Source of the DNA: Luteimonas sp. S4-F44
GTDB lineage: Bacteria > Pseudomonadota > Gammaproteobacteria > Xanthomonadales > Xanthomonadaceae
DNA: 64,000 bases
Assembly: GCF_022637415.1 (NCBI RefSeq)
Contig: NZ_CP093340.1
Location: forward strand, 1,302,001-1,366,000
Reading direction: 5' to 3'
Below are positions 47,453 to 57,595 of the stretch, piece by piece (within the stretch, counting starts at the first letter, position 1; each line of letters begins with the position of its first letter). Both the position numbers and the translations under genes were made by a program. The notes below the pieces were generated by a model. It saw nothing but the letters and a program-made list of their open reading frames with translations, made no database searches and had not been told where the DNA came from.

Positions 47453-48670
47453 ATGTCCGACGTTCCGATCACCGATTTCCACGCCTATCCCGATGCCGCC
47501 GGCCATTTCGGTCGCTACGGGGGCCGCTTCGTCGCCGAGACGCTGGTCGGGCCGGTCGCCGAACTCGCCGCCGCCTACGACGCCGCGAAGGTCGATCCCG
47601 CGTTCCAGCAGGCGTTCGACGCTGACCTGGCGCATTACGTCGGTCGGCCCAGCCCGATCTATCACGCGCAGCGGCTCAGCGACGCGGTCGGCGGGGCGCG
47701 CATCCTGCTCAAGCGCGAGGACCTCAATCACACCGGCGCGCACAAGATCAACAACACCATCGGCCAGGCGTTGCTCGCCAGCCGCATGGGCAAGACCCGG
47801 ATCATCGCCGAGACCGGCGCCGGCCAGCATGGCGTGGCCTCGGCGACCGTCGCCGCGCGACTGGGGCTCGAGTGCGTGGTCTACATGGGCGCGACCGACA
47901 TCGAGCGGCAGAAGATCAACGTCTACCGCATGCGCCTGCTCGGCGCGCAGGTGGTGCCGGTGACCTCGGGCTCGGCGACGCTCAAGGATGCGCTCAACGA
48001 GGCGATGCGCGACTGGGTGACCAACATCGCCGATACCTTCTACATCATCGGCACCGTCGCCGGGCCCGACCCGTATCCGCGCATGGTCCGCGACTTCAAC
48101 GCCATCGTCGGTCGTGAGGCGCGGGCACAGATGCTCGCCGAGTACGGACGGCTGCCCGACGCGATCACCGCCTGCGTGGGCGGCGGCAGCAATGCGATCG
48201 GCCTGTTCCACGCCTTCCTCAACGACCCGGATGTGCGCATCGTCGGCGCCGAGGCCGCCGGCGACGGCATCGCGACCGGTCGCCACGCCGCGTCGATCGC
48301 GGCCGGCCGGCCGGGCGTGCTGCACGGCAACCGCACCTATGTGATCTGCGACGACGACGGTCAGATCACCGAGACGCACTCGGTCTCCGCCGGTCTCGAC
48401 TATCCGGGCGTCGGCCCCGAGCATGCGTTCCTGGCCGATGCCGGCCGCGCGCAGTATGTCGGTGTCACCGACGACGAAGCGCTGGCCGCGTTCCACCAAC
48501 TCGCCCGGACCGAGGGCATTCTTGCGGCACTCGAATCCAGTCACGCCATCGCCCAGGCGATCAAGCTTGCACGCGACCTGCCCAAGGACGCGATCGTGCT
48601 GGCGAACCTGTCGGGCCGCGGCGACAAGGACGTGCACACGATCGCCGGGCGCGAGGGGTTCACGCTGTGA
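47453..48670 (+). CDS. trpB: Tryptophan synthase beta chain
   Basis: The 405-residue PLP enzyme condenses indole with serine. The Schiff-base lysine is Lys98 in [11 protein letters not shown], and the phosphate-binding loop is [20 protein letters not shown] at the front and [11 protein letters not shown] at the end are family strings. The stop overlaps the GTG start of trpA. It is the first gene of the trpBA unit controlled from the gap to lysR. Confidence 0.98.
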   Translation: MSDVPITDFHAYPDAAGHFGRYGGRFVAETLVGPVAELAAAYDAAKVDPAFQQAFDADLAHYVGRPSPIYHAQRLSDAVGGARILLKREDLNHTGAHKINNTIGQALLASRMGKTRIIAETGAGQHGVASATVAARLGLECVVYMGATDIERQKINVYRMRLLGAQVVPVTSGSATLKDALNEAMRDWVTNIADTFYIIGTVAGPDPYPRMVRDFNAIVGREARAQMLAEYGRLPDAITACVGGGSNAIGLFHAFLNDPDVRIVGAEAAGDGIATGRHAASIAAGRPGVLHGNRTYVICDDDGQITETHSVSAGLDYPGVGPEHAFLADAGRAQYVGVTDDEALAAFHQLARTEGILAALESSHAIAQAIKLARDLPKDAIVLANLSGRGDKDVHTIAGREGFTL

Positions 48671-49497
48671 GCGCGGCCACCGGATCTGCAACGTCCCGAC
48701 TCGAGGCCTGTTTCGCCGCCTTGCGCGCCAGCGGCCGCAAGGCGCTGATCCCGTTCGTCACCGCCGGCGATCCGTCGCTGGAGGCCACGGTGCCGGTGAT
48801 GCATGCGCTGGTCGAGGCGGGCGCGGACATCCTCGAACTCGGCGTGCCGTTCTCCGACCCGATGGCCGACGGCCCGACGATCCAGCGCAGCTCCGAACGC
48901 GCGCTCGCACGCGGCGCCGGCATGGCCTGGGTGCTCGATACGGTGCGGGCGTTCCGGGCGAGAGATGCCGCGACCCCGGTCGTGCTGATGGGCTATCTCA
49001 ACCCGATCGATATCCGTGGCCCGGCGGCCTTCGCCGCGCAGGCGCGCGAGGCCGGCGTCGATGGCGTGCTGCTGGTGGACCTGCCGCCCGAGGAGGCCGG
49101 GGAGTACCGCGCCGCATTCGATGCCCAGGGCCTGGCGCTGATCCTGCTGGCGTCGCCGACGACCGATGCCGCCCGCATCGAGACCTTGTGCGCGCAGGCG
49201 CAGGGCTACCTGTACTACGTCAGCTTCGCCGGGGTCACCGGCGCCTCCGATCGGCTCGACCCGACGCAGGCCTCGGCCAGATTGCGGACGCTGCGACAGG
49301 CCAGCCGTGCGCCGGTCGTTGCCGGCTTCGGCATCCGCGACGCCGCCGGGGCCGCGGCGATGGCGGCCGACGCCGATGGCGTGGTCGTGGGAAGCGCCCT
49401 GGTCGCCGAGATGGCCGAGGCTGCCGATCCGGGCGAGGCCGCGCGCCGCGCCGGGGCGTTCCTGGCGCCGCTGCGGGCCGCGCTCGACGCTGCCTGA
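48667..49497 (+). CDS. trpA: Tryptophan synthase alpha chain
   Basis: The 276-residue TIM-barrel subunit cleaves indole-3-glycerol phosphate and channels indole to TrpB. The catalytic pair is Glu57 and Asp68 in [14 protein letters not shown]. It starts with GTG overlapping the trpB stop (GTGA). The C-terminal [10 protein letters not shown] carries the phosphate site. accD follows after 79 nt. Confidence 0.97.
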   Translation: MSAATGSATSRLEACFAALRASGRKALIPFVTAGDPSLEATVPVMHALVEAGADILELGVPFSDPMADGPTIQRSSERALARGAGMAWVLDTVRAFRARDAATPVVLMGYLNPIDIRGPAAFAAQAREAGVDGVLLVDLPPEEAGEYRAAFDAQGLALILLASPTTDAARIETLCAQAQGYLYYVSFAGVTGASDRLDPTQASARLRTLRQASRAPVVAGFGIRDAAGAAAMAADADGVVVGSALVAEMAEAADPGEAARRAGAFLAPLRAALDAA

Positions 49498-49576
49498 ACG
49501 GCGCGGCCCGGCCCCGGCCGTCGGTTACACTTCCGCGCTTCGCGGCCCCGTACGGGCCGGCGGGAGTACACGAGCC

Positions 49577-50454
<878 letters not shown>

Positions 50455-50458
<4 letters not shown>

Positions 50459-51804
50459 GCCGCAGGTACTTCGGTACCGACGGTATCCGCGGTCGGGTGG
50501 GCGAGGGGTCGATCTCAGCCGATTTCGTGCTGCGCCTGGGCAACGCCTATGGCCATTCGCTGCGCGCGCGCGGCGCCGACTGGCGACGGCCGCAGGTGGT
50601 GATCGGCAAGGACACGCGGATCTCCAACTACATGTTCGAGGCCGCGCTCGAAGCCGGCCTGGTCGCGGCCGGGGTCGACGTGCAGCTGATGGGCCCGATG
50701 CCCACGCCTGCGGTCGCGCACCTTACGCGCTCGCTCGGCGCGGACGGCGGCATCGTGATTTCCGCCTCGCATAACCCGCACCACGACAACGGCATCAAGT
50801 TCTTCAGTGCGCAGGGCGAGAAACTCGACGACGCCACCGAACTGGCGATCGAGGCCGCGCTCGACCAGCCGTTCCGCACCGTGCCGTCGGAGCGGTTGGG
50901 CAAGGCGGTGCGCACGCGCGATGCGGTCGGCCGCTACGTCGAGGCCTGCAAGGCCTCGGTGCCGCGCGGCTTCGACCTCGACGGCATGCGCATCGTCGTC
51001 GACTGCGCCAACGGCGCGACCTACCAGGTCGGGCCGATCGTGCTGCGCGAGTTGGGCGCCCAGGTCGAGGTGATCGGCGCCGAGCCCAACGGCGTCAATA
51101 TCAACGACGGCGTCGGCTCGACCCATCCTGAAGGCCTGGCTGCACGCGTCAGCCACAGCGGTGCCAACCTCGGCATCGCTTTCGACGGCGACGGCGACCG
51201 CGTGTTGTTCGTCGACAGCAACGGGACCGTGCGCGACGGCGACGACCTGCTGTACGTGCTGGCCCTCGACTGGCAGCAGCAGGGGCGCCTGCAAGGCCCG
51301 GTCGTCGGCACGCTGATGAGCAACTATGGGCTGGAGCGTGCCTTCGCCGAAGCTGGCGTCGGCTTCCTGCGCGCCAAGGTCGGCGATCGCTATGTACACC
51401 AGGCGCTGATCGAACACGACGGCGTGCTCGGTGGTGAGACATCCGGTCACCTGCTGTGTCTGGATCGCGCCAGCACCGGCGACGGCATCATCAGTGCGCT
51501 GCAGGTGCTCGAAGTGCTGCGCCGCCGGGGCGTGTCGCTGCAACAGGCGCTGCATGGGCTGGCGAAAGTGCCGCAGCGCACCGTCAATGTGCGCTACGCG
51601 GGCGATGCCAAACCGGCCCAGGCACCGTCGGTGCAGGCCGCGCTGACGCAGGCGCAGGCGGCGGTCGAGGGCCGCGGCCGCGCCTTCCTGCGTCCGTCGG
51701 GCACCGAGCCGGTCGTGCGCGTGACCGTCGAGGCCGACGACGCTGCGCTGATGCAAACCACGCTCGATCGACTGGCCGACGCCGTGCGCGCGGCCGCTGC
51801 CTGA
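50455..51804 (+). CDS. glmM: Phosphoglucosamine mutase
   Basis: The 449-residue enzyme turns glucosamine-6-phosphate into glucosamine-1-phosphate for peptidoglycan and LPS. The phosphoserine is Ser105 in SASHNPH, the metal loop is FDGDGDR, and the sugar loop is GGETSGH. The N-terminal YFGTDGIRG distinguishes GlmM from phosphomannomutases. It starts with GTG overlapping accD by 4 nt, so both are translated together. Confidence 0.96.
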
Positions 51805-51821
51805 CTTCTGGAGGACCTGAC

Positions 51822-52760
51822 ATGACCGCCCGCATTCCGACGCTCGACATCCGGCGATTCGACACTGACCGAGACGCCTTCGTCGCCGAACTCGGCGCCG
51901 CCTACCGGCAGTGGGGCTTTGCGGGCATCAAGGGCCACGGCATTGCGCAGGCGCAGATCGATGCTGCCTACGATGTCTTCAAGGCGTTCTTCGCGCTGCC
52001 CGAGGCGACCAAGCGGAAGTATCACGTCCCCGGCGGCGGCGGCGCGCGCGGCTACACCGCGTTCGGGGTCGAGACCGCCAAGGGCGCCCAGCACTTCGAC
52101 CTCAAGGAGTTCTGGCACATCGGCCGCGAGATCGCGGACGATTCGAAGTATCGCGACGTGATGCCGCCGAACCTGTGGCCGTCCGAGGTGCCGGGCTTCC
52201 GCGAGCACGGCTACGCGCTGTACCAGGCGCTCGACGCGCTGGGCGCGCGGGTGCTGTCGGCGCTCGCGCTGCACATCGGCCTGCCCGAGCACTGGTTCGC
52301 CGACAAGACCGACAGCGGCAATTCGATCCTGCGCCCGATCCACTATCCGCCGATCACCGCCGACGATATCCCCAACGTGCGCGCCGGTGCGCACGAGGAC
52401 ATCAACCTGATCACGCTGCTGGTCGGCGCCAGTGCGGCCGGGCTGGAGGTGCGTTCGCACGAGGGCGAATGGGTGCCGTTCACGTCGGACGCCGACACCA
52501 TCGTGGTCAACATCGGCGACATGCTGCAGCGCCTGACCAATCATGTGTATCCGTCGACGACGCACCGGGTGACCAACCCGCCGGGCGAGGCCGCGCGCCA
52601 GCCGCGCTACTCGGTCCCGTTCTTTCTGCACCCCAATCCGGACTTCCTGATCGACGTGCTGCCCTCGACGGTGACCGCCGACAACCCGAGCCGCTATCCC
52701 GAGCCGATCACCGCTCAGGGCTATCTCGAGGAACGACTGCGCGAGATCAAGCTCAAGTAA
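51822..52760 (+). CDS. Isopenicillin N synthase-family 2OG-Fe(II) dioxygenase
   Basis: The 312-residue non-heme iron oxygenase has the HxD...H triad: His191 and Asp193 in AHEDINLITLLVG and His248 in STTHRVTNP. RYSVPFFLHP near residue 260 is the RxS motif for 2-oxoglutarate. A strong ribosome site (GGAGG) lies before the ATG, 17 nt after glmM. Bacterial members of this group include ethylene-forming and amino-acid hydroxylase-like enzymes, and the true substrate is unknown. It is followed by a good terminator. Confidence 0.85.
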   Translation: MTARIPTLDIRRFDTDRDAFVAELGAAYRQWGFAGIKGHGIAQAQIDAAYDVFKAFFALPEATKRKYHVPGGGGARGYTAFGVETAKGAQHFDLKEFWHIGREIADDSKYRDVMPPNLWPSEVPGFREHGYALYQALDALGARVLSALALHIGLPEHWFADKTDSGNSILRPIHYPPITADDIPNVRAGAHEDINLITLLVGASAAGLEVRSHEGEWVPFTSDADTIVVNIGDMLQRLTNHVYPSTTHRVTNPPGEAARQPRYSVPFFLHPNPDFLIDVLPSTVTADNPSRYPEPITAQGYLEERLREIKLK

Positions 52761-52790
52761 CGAGATTCGCGATGCGTACTAGCTGATTTG

Positions 52791-52820
52791 GAAACGGCGC
52801 CCTTGGGCGCCGTTTCTTCT
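52791..52820 (+). terminator. Rho-independent terminator after the dioxygenase gene
   Basis: A perfect 12-bp stem (52791-52802 with 52805-52816) with a 2-nt loop lies 30 nt after the stop. It is followed by a T-rich but interrupted tract. Confidence 0.75.
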
Positions 52821-52863
52821 GATTCCTCGCCGAAGTCCGAAGGGCTCGCTTCTATCTCGATCA

Positions 52864-53229
52864 GACGCGCGTCTTCGGAACGCGCGTCGCGCCGGCCGGG
52901 GGCTGCTCCTCGGCTCGGTCAGCCATCCTGGCTGACTCGCCGCCGCGGGCCATCCACGGCCCGTTATCGCAACCCCCGACCAGCACGACGCACCGCGTCC
53001 GACGGTGCGCAACTTCTCCCAGTATGCGGTGCTGCGTTATCCGAAGTCGGATTGCCTGCGTCCGCAGCAGCGGACTGGCAGCCGGAGGCCGCGTCGAGCG
53101 CGCCATGGATGGCGCGCGCCCGAGTCAAGGCAGGATGCCTTGACCGAGGGGGGAGCGGCTTCCGGCTGGCAGGGCGCTGCCCCTCCGAAGTGGAACCCGA
53201 TTCCCGTACTTCAGAGAAGAACCGTTCTT
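52864..53229. repeat. Palindrome-rich intergenic block
   Basis: The 516-bp gap between the dioxygenase and DUF481 genes has no supportable gene. It holds a series of perfect inverted repeats: 52864-52888 (9 bp arms), 52918-52936 (8), 52946-52963 (6), 52989-53009 (7), 53098-53117 (9), 53124-53144 (9), 53168-53181 (5) and 53217-53229 (6). The spacing suggests several stable hairpins in a row if transcribed. A long open frame crosses the block on the plus strand, but it continues through the DUF481 and tpiA genes and is not real. Confidence 0.7.
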
Positions 53230-53276
53230 TGGCGCGTTACGGCCTCTTCGGATCGCCTTCCACCCTTCGCCGCCTC

Positions 53277-53990
53277 TCAGAACCCGTACACCACGTTCAC
53301 CGTCGTCAGCCGATCGGTGCGCTGGCGGTCGTCGGTGACCTCGGTGTTGTGGCGGACTTCGAAGCCGGCCTTGAGGGCGAGGGCGTCGGTCATCTTCACC
53401 TGCACGCCCAGTTCGTTGCGGGCGAAGGTGTTGTCGCTGCCCGATTCGATCAGCAGCGTGTCGTAGAGGCGGGTGCTGTCGTTGAGCTGATGGCTGAAGT
53501 CCATGAAGCCGCGGACGATCGCCTCGTTGTTGTGGACGCGCACGTCCTGCTCCTTGGCCCAGCGATAACCGGGGCCGATCTCGAACACCAGTTTGGTGCG
53601 CTCGTCCATGAAGGCCTCGAAGCCGTAGCCGCCGGCCACCGTGGTCTGGTACTCGTTGGTGCTGAAATGGTCGCGCTCACTGCGTGCCGAGCCGAACAGG
53701 TAGTGCCGCTCGCCGAGCCGATAGCCGGACGAACCGAACAGTTCGTAGCGGCGTGCGTTCTCGACCTCGTCGGCGGTGCCGTAGAGGAAAGACGCATTCA
53801 CCGCATGCTTCCAAAGTGCGGTCTCGTGAGCGAGCGCGAGCTTGCCGACGATCGTTTCGCTGTCGGTGTTGCCCTTGGAAATCGCCACGCCAAGCTCGCC
53901 GGTGCCGGTCCAGCCGTCGGCGGCCAGGGCGAGCGTGGGGGCCAGCGCGAATGCGCAGGCGAGGGCGGTGCGGGCAGGGAAAGAACGCAT
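53277..53990 (-). CDS. DUF481-family outer-membrane beta-barrel protein
   Basis: The 237-residue protein has a signal peptide (ending APTLALAA) and the DUF481 pattern of repeated amphipathic strands: GELGVAISKGNTDSETIVGKL at the start and TVNVVYGF with terminal Phe at the end. Relatives (YdiY) are outer-membrane proteins, some acid-induced. Start 53990 is chosen over 54008 because a CGGAG ribosome site lies 8 nt before it. An intrinsic terminator sits in its leader at 54041-54062. Confidence 0.87.
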   Translation of the reverse strand: MRSFPARTALACAFALAPTLALAADGWTGTGELGVAISKGNTDSETIVGKLALAHETALWKHAVNASFLYGTADEVENARRYELFGSSGYRLGERHYLFGSARSERDHFSTNEYQTTVAGGYGFEAFMDERTKLVFEIGPGYRWAKEQDVRVHNNEAIVRGFMDFSHQLNDSTRLYDTLLIESGSDNTFARNELGVQVKMTDALALKAGFEVRHNTEVTDDRQRTDRLTTVNVVYGF

Positions 53991-54040
53991 GCGGGAACTC
54001 CGGGTCATCGTGGGGCAAAGCGCGTCACAGGCCGCGCAAC

Positions 54041-54062
54041 AAAAAGCCGGCGAGGGCCGGCT
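54041..54062 (-). terminator. Terminator-like hairpin in the DUF481 leader
   Basis: On the minus strand a 7-bp stem (54062-54056 with 54051-54045) and a 4-nt loop run into a short T-run (54045-54041). It lies about 50 nt upstream of the DUF481 start, so it can only attenuate that gene or end a minus-strand transcript from the tpiA side. Confidence 0.6.
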
Positions 54063-54141
54063 GCGGCTATTTTGCGATGTGAAGACCGGCCTTTGAAGGC
54101 CTGGCCGATTCCCCAGCTATGCCCCGTTGGGGTGCAGCGCC

Positions 54142-54147
54142 TAGAAT
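54142..54147 (+). promoter_or_regulatory. -10 box of tpiA
   Basis: TAGAAT lies 28 nt before the tpiA ATG. No clear -35 box is visible at 17 nt. Confidence 0.45.
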
Positions 54148-54175
54148 CTGCGTTCCGCATTCATGAGGATGGCCA

Positions 54176-54934
54176 ATGCGTCCACGCATCGTCGCCGGCA
54201 ACTGGAAGCTGCACGGCAGCCGTGAATTCGCCAATGCGCTGGTATCGCGGATCGCCGCGACGCCGACCCCGACGCCAGGGGTCGAGGTGGTGGTCCTGCC
54301 GCCGCTGCCTTATCTGGGCCACCTGGCCGAAACCTTCGCCGGTGCCCAGGGCCTCGCCTTCGGCGCCCAGGATGTCAGCAGCAACCAGGAGGGCGCCTAT
54401 ACCGGCGAGGTGTCGGCGACGATGCTCATCGATGTCGGCGCGCGTTTCGGGTTGGTGGGCCATTCCGAGCGTCGGCAGTACCACAACGAAAGCAGCGAGC
54501 ACGTGGCGCGCAAGTTCCTGGCAGCGGTCAACGCCGGGCTGCGGCCGATCCTGTGCGTCGGCGAATCGCTGCAGCACCGCGACGCCGGCCTCACCGAGGA
54601 CGCCATTGCCGCCCAGCTGCGCCCGGTGCTTGATCTGGTCAGCGCGGCGGCCTTCGCTGACGCGGTGGTCGCCTATGAGCCGGTCTGGGCGATCGGCACC
54701 GGCCGGACCGCGTCCCCGGACCAGGCCCAGGCCGTCCACGCCTTCATCCGTAGCGAAATCGCGGCACGGGATGCTAAGATCGCCGATTCGTTGCCGATCC
54801 TGTATGGCGGCAGCGTCAAGCCCGCCAACGCGGCCGAGCTGTTCGCGCAGCCGGACGTCGACGGCGGGTTGATCGGCGGAGCCTCGCTGTCGGCCGCCGA
54901 TTTCCTGGCCATCGTCGCTGCAGCCGCGCGCTGA
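54176..54934 (+). CDS. tpiA: Triosephosphate isomerase
   Basis: The 252-residue TIM barrel interconverts dihydroxyacetone phosphate and glyceraldehyde-3-phosphate. The active site is complete: Lys11 in GNWKLHG, His96 in GHSERRQYH and Glu168 in AYEPVWAIGTG. The phosphate loop GGSVKPANA follows. A GAGGA ribosome site precedes the ATG. secG follows after 39 nt, as in many gammaproteobacteria. Confidence 0.98.
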   Translation: MRPRIVAGNWKLHGSREFANALVSRIAATPTPTPGVEVVVLPPLPYLGHLAETFAGAQGLAFGAQDVSSNQEGAYTGEVSATMLIDVGARFGLVGHSERRQYHNESSEHVARKFLAAVNAGLRPILCVGESLQHRDAGLTEDAIAAQLRPVLDLVSAAAFADAVVAYEPVWAIGTGRTASPDQAQAVHAFIRSEIAARDAKIADSLPILYGGSVKPANAAELFAQPDVDGGLIGGASLSAADFLAIVAAAAR

Positions 54935-54973
54935 GCGGCCCCTCGTACCACACGTTCTGCGAGCGCCCACGCA

Positions 54974-55411
54974 ATGCTGTTCGTCTTCAACCTCCTGTTC
55001 GTCATCATCGCGATCGCGATGATCATCCTGGTTCTGATGCAGCGCGGCGCCGGTGCGTCGGCCGGTTCGGGCTTCGGCGGCGGCGCCTCGGCCACGGTCT
55101 TCGGCGCGCGCGGTTCGTCGAACTTCCTGTCCAAGGCCACCAAATGGCTGGCGATCTCGTTCTTCTCGATCACCCTGTTCATGGCCTGGTACGCGATGCA
55201 TCGTGCCAACCCCAATGCGCTGGACATGGATCTGGGTGTGATGGGGGCGCAGCAGCAGGCGCCGGCCGCGCCGGCAGCGCCGCAGGGCGATGCCGCCGTG
55301 CCTGCAGCGCCTGCGGCCTCGGGCGCTGTCCCGCAGGCGCCGGCGGATGCGGCGACCGTGCCGTCGGCACCGGCGCAGGACCCTGCGCCGCAGGCTCCCC
55401 AGTCGGAATAA
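54974..55411 (+). CDS. secG: Preprotein translocase subunit SecG
   Basis: The 145-residue subunit of SecYEG has two membrane helices (about residues 2-20 and 55-73) around the conserved cytoplasmic loop GAGASAGSGFGGGASATVFG. The C-terminal 60 residues are a Pro/Ala/Gln-rich tail, longer than in E. coli (110 aa) but usual for Xanthomonadaceae. It lies between tpiA and tRNA-Leu. Confidence 0.95.
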   Translation: MLFVFNLLFVIIAIAMIILVLMQRGAGASAGSGFGGGASATVFGARGSSNFLSKATKWLAISFFSITLFMAWYAMHRANPNALDMDLGVMGAQQQAPAAPAAPQGDAAVPAAPAASGAVPQAPADAATVPSAPAQDPAPQAPQSE

Positions 55412-55472
55412 TTCGCGCTACAATGCGCGGCTACCGAGCGGTGTTGCAATGCGCTCGGGCGGTTTCAGGTTT

Positions 55473-55557
55473 GCCCAGGTGGCGGAATTGGTAGACGCAC
55501 TACCTTGAGGTGGTAGCGGCTTAGGTCGTGGGGGTTCGAGTCCCCCCTTGGGCACCA
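55473..55557 (+). tRNA. tRNA-Leu (anticodon GAG)
   Basis: An 85-nt class II tRNA with a 7-bp acceptor stem (one G-T pair), discriminator A and encoded CCA (55555-55557). The anticodon stem CTACC/GGTAG encloses the loop TTGAGGT, giving GAG, which reads CUC and CUU. The long variable arm and a T-arm GGGGGTTCGAGTCCCCC are present. It follows secG by 61 nt. Confidence 0.97.
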
Positions 55558-55596
55558 GAAAATACGGACGTCGGCACGCGATGCCACGCCGGCGAA

Positions 55597-55626
55597 AAGC
55601 CCCCGCGAAAGCGGGGGCTTTTCGTT
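55597..55626 (+). terminator. Rho-independent terminator after tRNA-Leu
   Basis: A perfect 10-bp stem (55597-55606 with 55611-55620) capped by a GAAA tetraloop is followed by TT, CG and then TTTT. It lies 39 nt after the tRNA and isolates the nuo promoter from upstream transcription. Confidence 0.9.
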
Positions 55627-55739
55627 TTCAGGCGCGGCGTTTGAGGCGGTTGGGACGCGTTCTCACCGCCTGGATCCGGTCGGCGCCTGGGCGGCCTTGT
55701 GCGGGCTGTCGAAATCGCGTGTTCGCCCGGGGGTAATCG

Positions 55740-55769
55740 TTTACTCGCCAGTTCTGAAAACGGTACAAT
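55740..55769 (+). promoter_or_regulatory. Sigma-70 promoter of the nuo operon
   Basis: TTTACT (55740-55745) and TACAAT (55764-55769) are 18 nt apart in locally AT-rich DNA. Transcription from about 55776 would give a leader of about 128 nt before the nuoA start. Confidence 0.65.
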
Positions 55770-55775
55770 TAGGGG

Positions 55776-55903
55776 GATCGGTGGAGGCGTCGCCAAGGCG
55801 GCGGTCCCCGATATGCGTGAGGCGCCCAGGCGCCTCGTGAGTGCGACGTCACGACGTCGAGCCAAGGCCGCGATCGTGCGGCTGTAGCCGAGAGAACAAT
55901 CCA
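55776..55903 (+). promoter_or_regulatory. Structured 5' leader of the nuo operon
   Basis: The leader holds a perfect 8-bp inverted repeat (55819-55836, 2-nt spacer), a second short one around 55843-55859 (ACGTC/GACGT arms), and further GC-rich stems near 55785-55810. It has no terminator and no recognisable riboswitch class. The remaining 55627-55739 shows nothing notable. Confidence 0.45.
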
Positions 55904-56260
55904 GTGCTGGCCGAATATCTGCCGACCCTGCTGTTCCTGATCGTTGCCACGGGGATCGGCATCGCCTTGCTGGTCGTTGGCAACCTGCTCGGGCCCAAGC
56001 GCCCGTCGCTGGAGAAGCTGTCGCCCTACGAGTGCGGATTCGAGGCATTCGAGGACGCGCGCATGCAATTCGATGTGCGCTACTACCTGATCGCGATCCA
56101 GTTCATCGTCTTCGACCTGGAAATCATCTTCATCGTGCCCTGGGCCACCGTGTTCCGCGAACTCGGCATGCTCGGCCTGATCGAAATGGGCATCTTCGCC
56201 GGCATGCTGCTGCTCGGCTTCATCTACGTGTGGAAGAAGGGAGCGCTGGAATGGGAGTGA
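55904..56260 (+). CDS. nuoA: NADH-quinone oxidoreductase subunit A
   Basis: The 118-residue membrane subunit has three helices (about residues 8-28, 62-82 and 90-110) and the conserved [11 protein letters not shown] loop. The start is GTG at 55904, chosen because it gives the family length and the N-terminus [14 protein letters not shown]; upstream in-frame codons are basic and non-homologous. It is the first gene of the complex I operon and overlaps nuoB by 10 nt. Confidence 0.96.
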   Translation: MLAEYLPTLLFLIVATGIGIALLVVGNLLGPKRPSLEKLSPYECGFEAFEDARMQFDVRYYLIAIQFIVFDLEIIFIVPWATVFRELGMLGLIEMGIFAGMLLLGFIYVWKKGALEWE

Positions 56261-56829
56261 GCCAGACCGTTGCGCGCCTGATGAACAACCCGCTGCCGGA
56301 AGGCCGGGTCGATGACATCCTGCGCCCCGAAGGCGAGAACCCGCTGCTCGAGCGCGGTTTCGTCACCACCAGTTCCGACGCGCTGCTCAACTGGGCGCGG
56401 ACCGGCTCGATGTGGCCGATGACCTTCGGTCTGGCCTGCTGCGCGGTGGAGATGATGCATGCCGGCGCGGCGCGTCTGGACCTGGACCGCTACGGCGTGG
56501 TGTTCCGCCCCAGCCCGCGCCAGTCCGACGTGATGATCGTGGCCGGCACCCTGGTCAACAAGATGGCCCCGGCGCTGCGCAAGGTCTACGACCAGATGCC
56601 CGATCCGAAGTGGGTGATCTCGATGGGCAGCTGCGCCAATGGCGGCGGCTACTACCACTATTCGTATTCCGTGGTGCGCGGCTGCGACCGCATCGTGCCC
56701 GTCGACGTCTATGTGCCGGGCTGTCCGCCGACGGCCGAGGCGCTGGTCTACGGCATCCTGCAGCTGCAGAAGAAGATCCGCCGCGCCACCAATTTCGGCG
56801 ACGAGAAGACGGGGCTGCGCGATGCGTGA
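56251..56829 (+). CDS. nuoB: NADH-quinone oxidoreductase subunit B
   Basis: The 192-residue peripheral subunit holds the N2 [4Fe-4S] cluster next to quinone. The ligands are the tandem cysteines in [10 protein letters not shown], plus those in MGSCANGGG and VPGCPPT. Start ATG 56251 overlaps the nuoA stop; a GTG two codons later is the alternative. The stop overlaps nuoC by 8 nt. Confidence 0.97.
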   Translation: MGVSQTVARLMNNPLPEGRVDDILRPEGENPLLERGFVTTSSDALLNWARTGSMWPMTFGLACCAVEMMHAGAARLDLDRYGVVFRPSPRQSDVMIVAGTLVNKMAPALRKVYDQMPDPKWVISMGSCANGGGYYHYSYSVVRGCDRIVPVDVYVPGCPPTAEALVYGILQLQKKIRRATNFGDEKTGLRDA

Positions 56830-57595
56830 CCAACCTGTTCGGGAATCGGCGAGCGCATTCGCCGCGCGCCTGCGCACCCGCTTCGCAGAGGCCGAGGTCA
56901 GCGTCGCGCTGCCGCGCGGCGAGGTGGCGATCACCACCGCCGGCGACTGGCTCGACACCTGCCGTGCGTTGCGCGATGAGTTCGGTTTCGAATCGCTGAT
57001 CGACCTGTGCGGCGTCGACTACCTGGGCTACGGCAGCGACGAGTGGGACACCGAGGTGTCCTCCGAGGGTTTCAGTCGCGGTGTTGAAGGCCGCGGCCCG
57101 GGCCGCTTCCGCTTCGGCGAAGCCCCGAGCCGCCAGGTCGGCCAGCCCGATGCGACCGCCGAGATCCCGGTCCCGCAGCGCCGCTTCGTGGTGGTCGCGC
57201 AGTTGCTGTCGATCCGCCACAACCGCCGCCTGACGGTGCGCTGCTTCGCGCCGAGCGACGACCTGCCGGTGGTCTCCTCGCTGACCGGACTGTGGCCGGT
57301 CGCCGACTGGTTCGAGCGCGAGGCGTTCGACCTGTTCGGCGTGATCTTCGAAGGCCATCCCGACCTGCGCCGGATCCTGACCGACTACGGGTTCGTCGGC
57401 CATCCGTTCCGCAAGGATTTCCCGTTGATCGGCAACGTCGAAGTGCGTTACGACGCCGAGCGCAAGCGCGTGGTCTACGAGCCGGTGACCTCGGTCGAGC
57501 CGCGCGTCGGCGTGCCGCGTGTGATCCGCGACGATGCCCGCTATGCGACCGCCAGCGGCGAGCAGATGGCCCGCCGCGCGGAGGACACCAAATGA
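56822..57595 (+). CDS. nuoC: NADH-quinone oxidoreductase subunit C
   Basis: The 257-residue 30-kDa subunit has the signature [22 protein letters not shown] followed by [17 protein letters not shown]. It is a separate protein, unlike the NuoCD fusion of E. coli, which fits Xanthomonadaceae. A Gly/Arg-rich insert (about residues 80-110) separates the N-terminal part from the signature. It is coupled to nuoD (ATGA). Confidence 0.97.
   Translation: MRDQPVRESASAFAARLRTRFAEAEVSVALPRGEVAITTAGDWLDTCRALRDEFGFESLIDLCGVDYLGYGSDEWDTEVSSEGFSRGVEGRGPGRFRFGEAPSRQVGQPDATAEIPVPQRRFVVVAQLLSIRHNRRLTVRCFAPSDDLPVVSSLTGLWPVADWFEREAFDLFGVIFEGHPDLRRILTDYGFVGHPFRKDFPLIGNVEVRYDAERKRVVYEPVTSVEPRVGVPRVIRDDARYATASGEQMARRAEDTK

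Noticed and set aside
52788..54872. A 694-codon plus-strand frame from the palindrome block into tpiA
   Set aside because: It runs antisense through the DUF481 gene and out of frame through tpiA, with no domain. It is a product of high GC.
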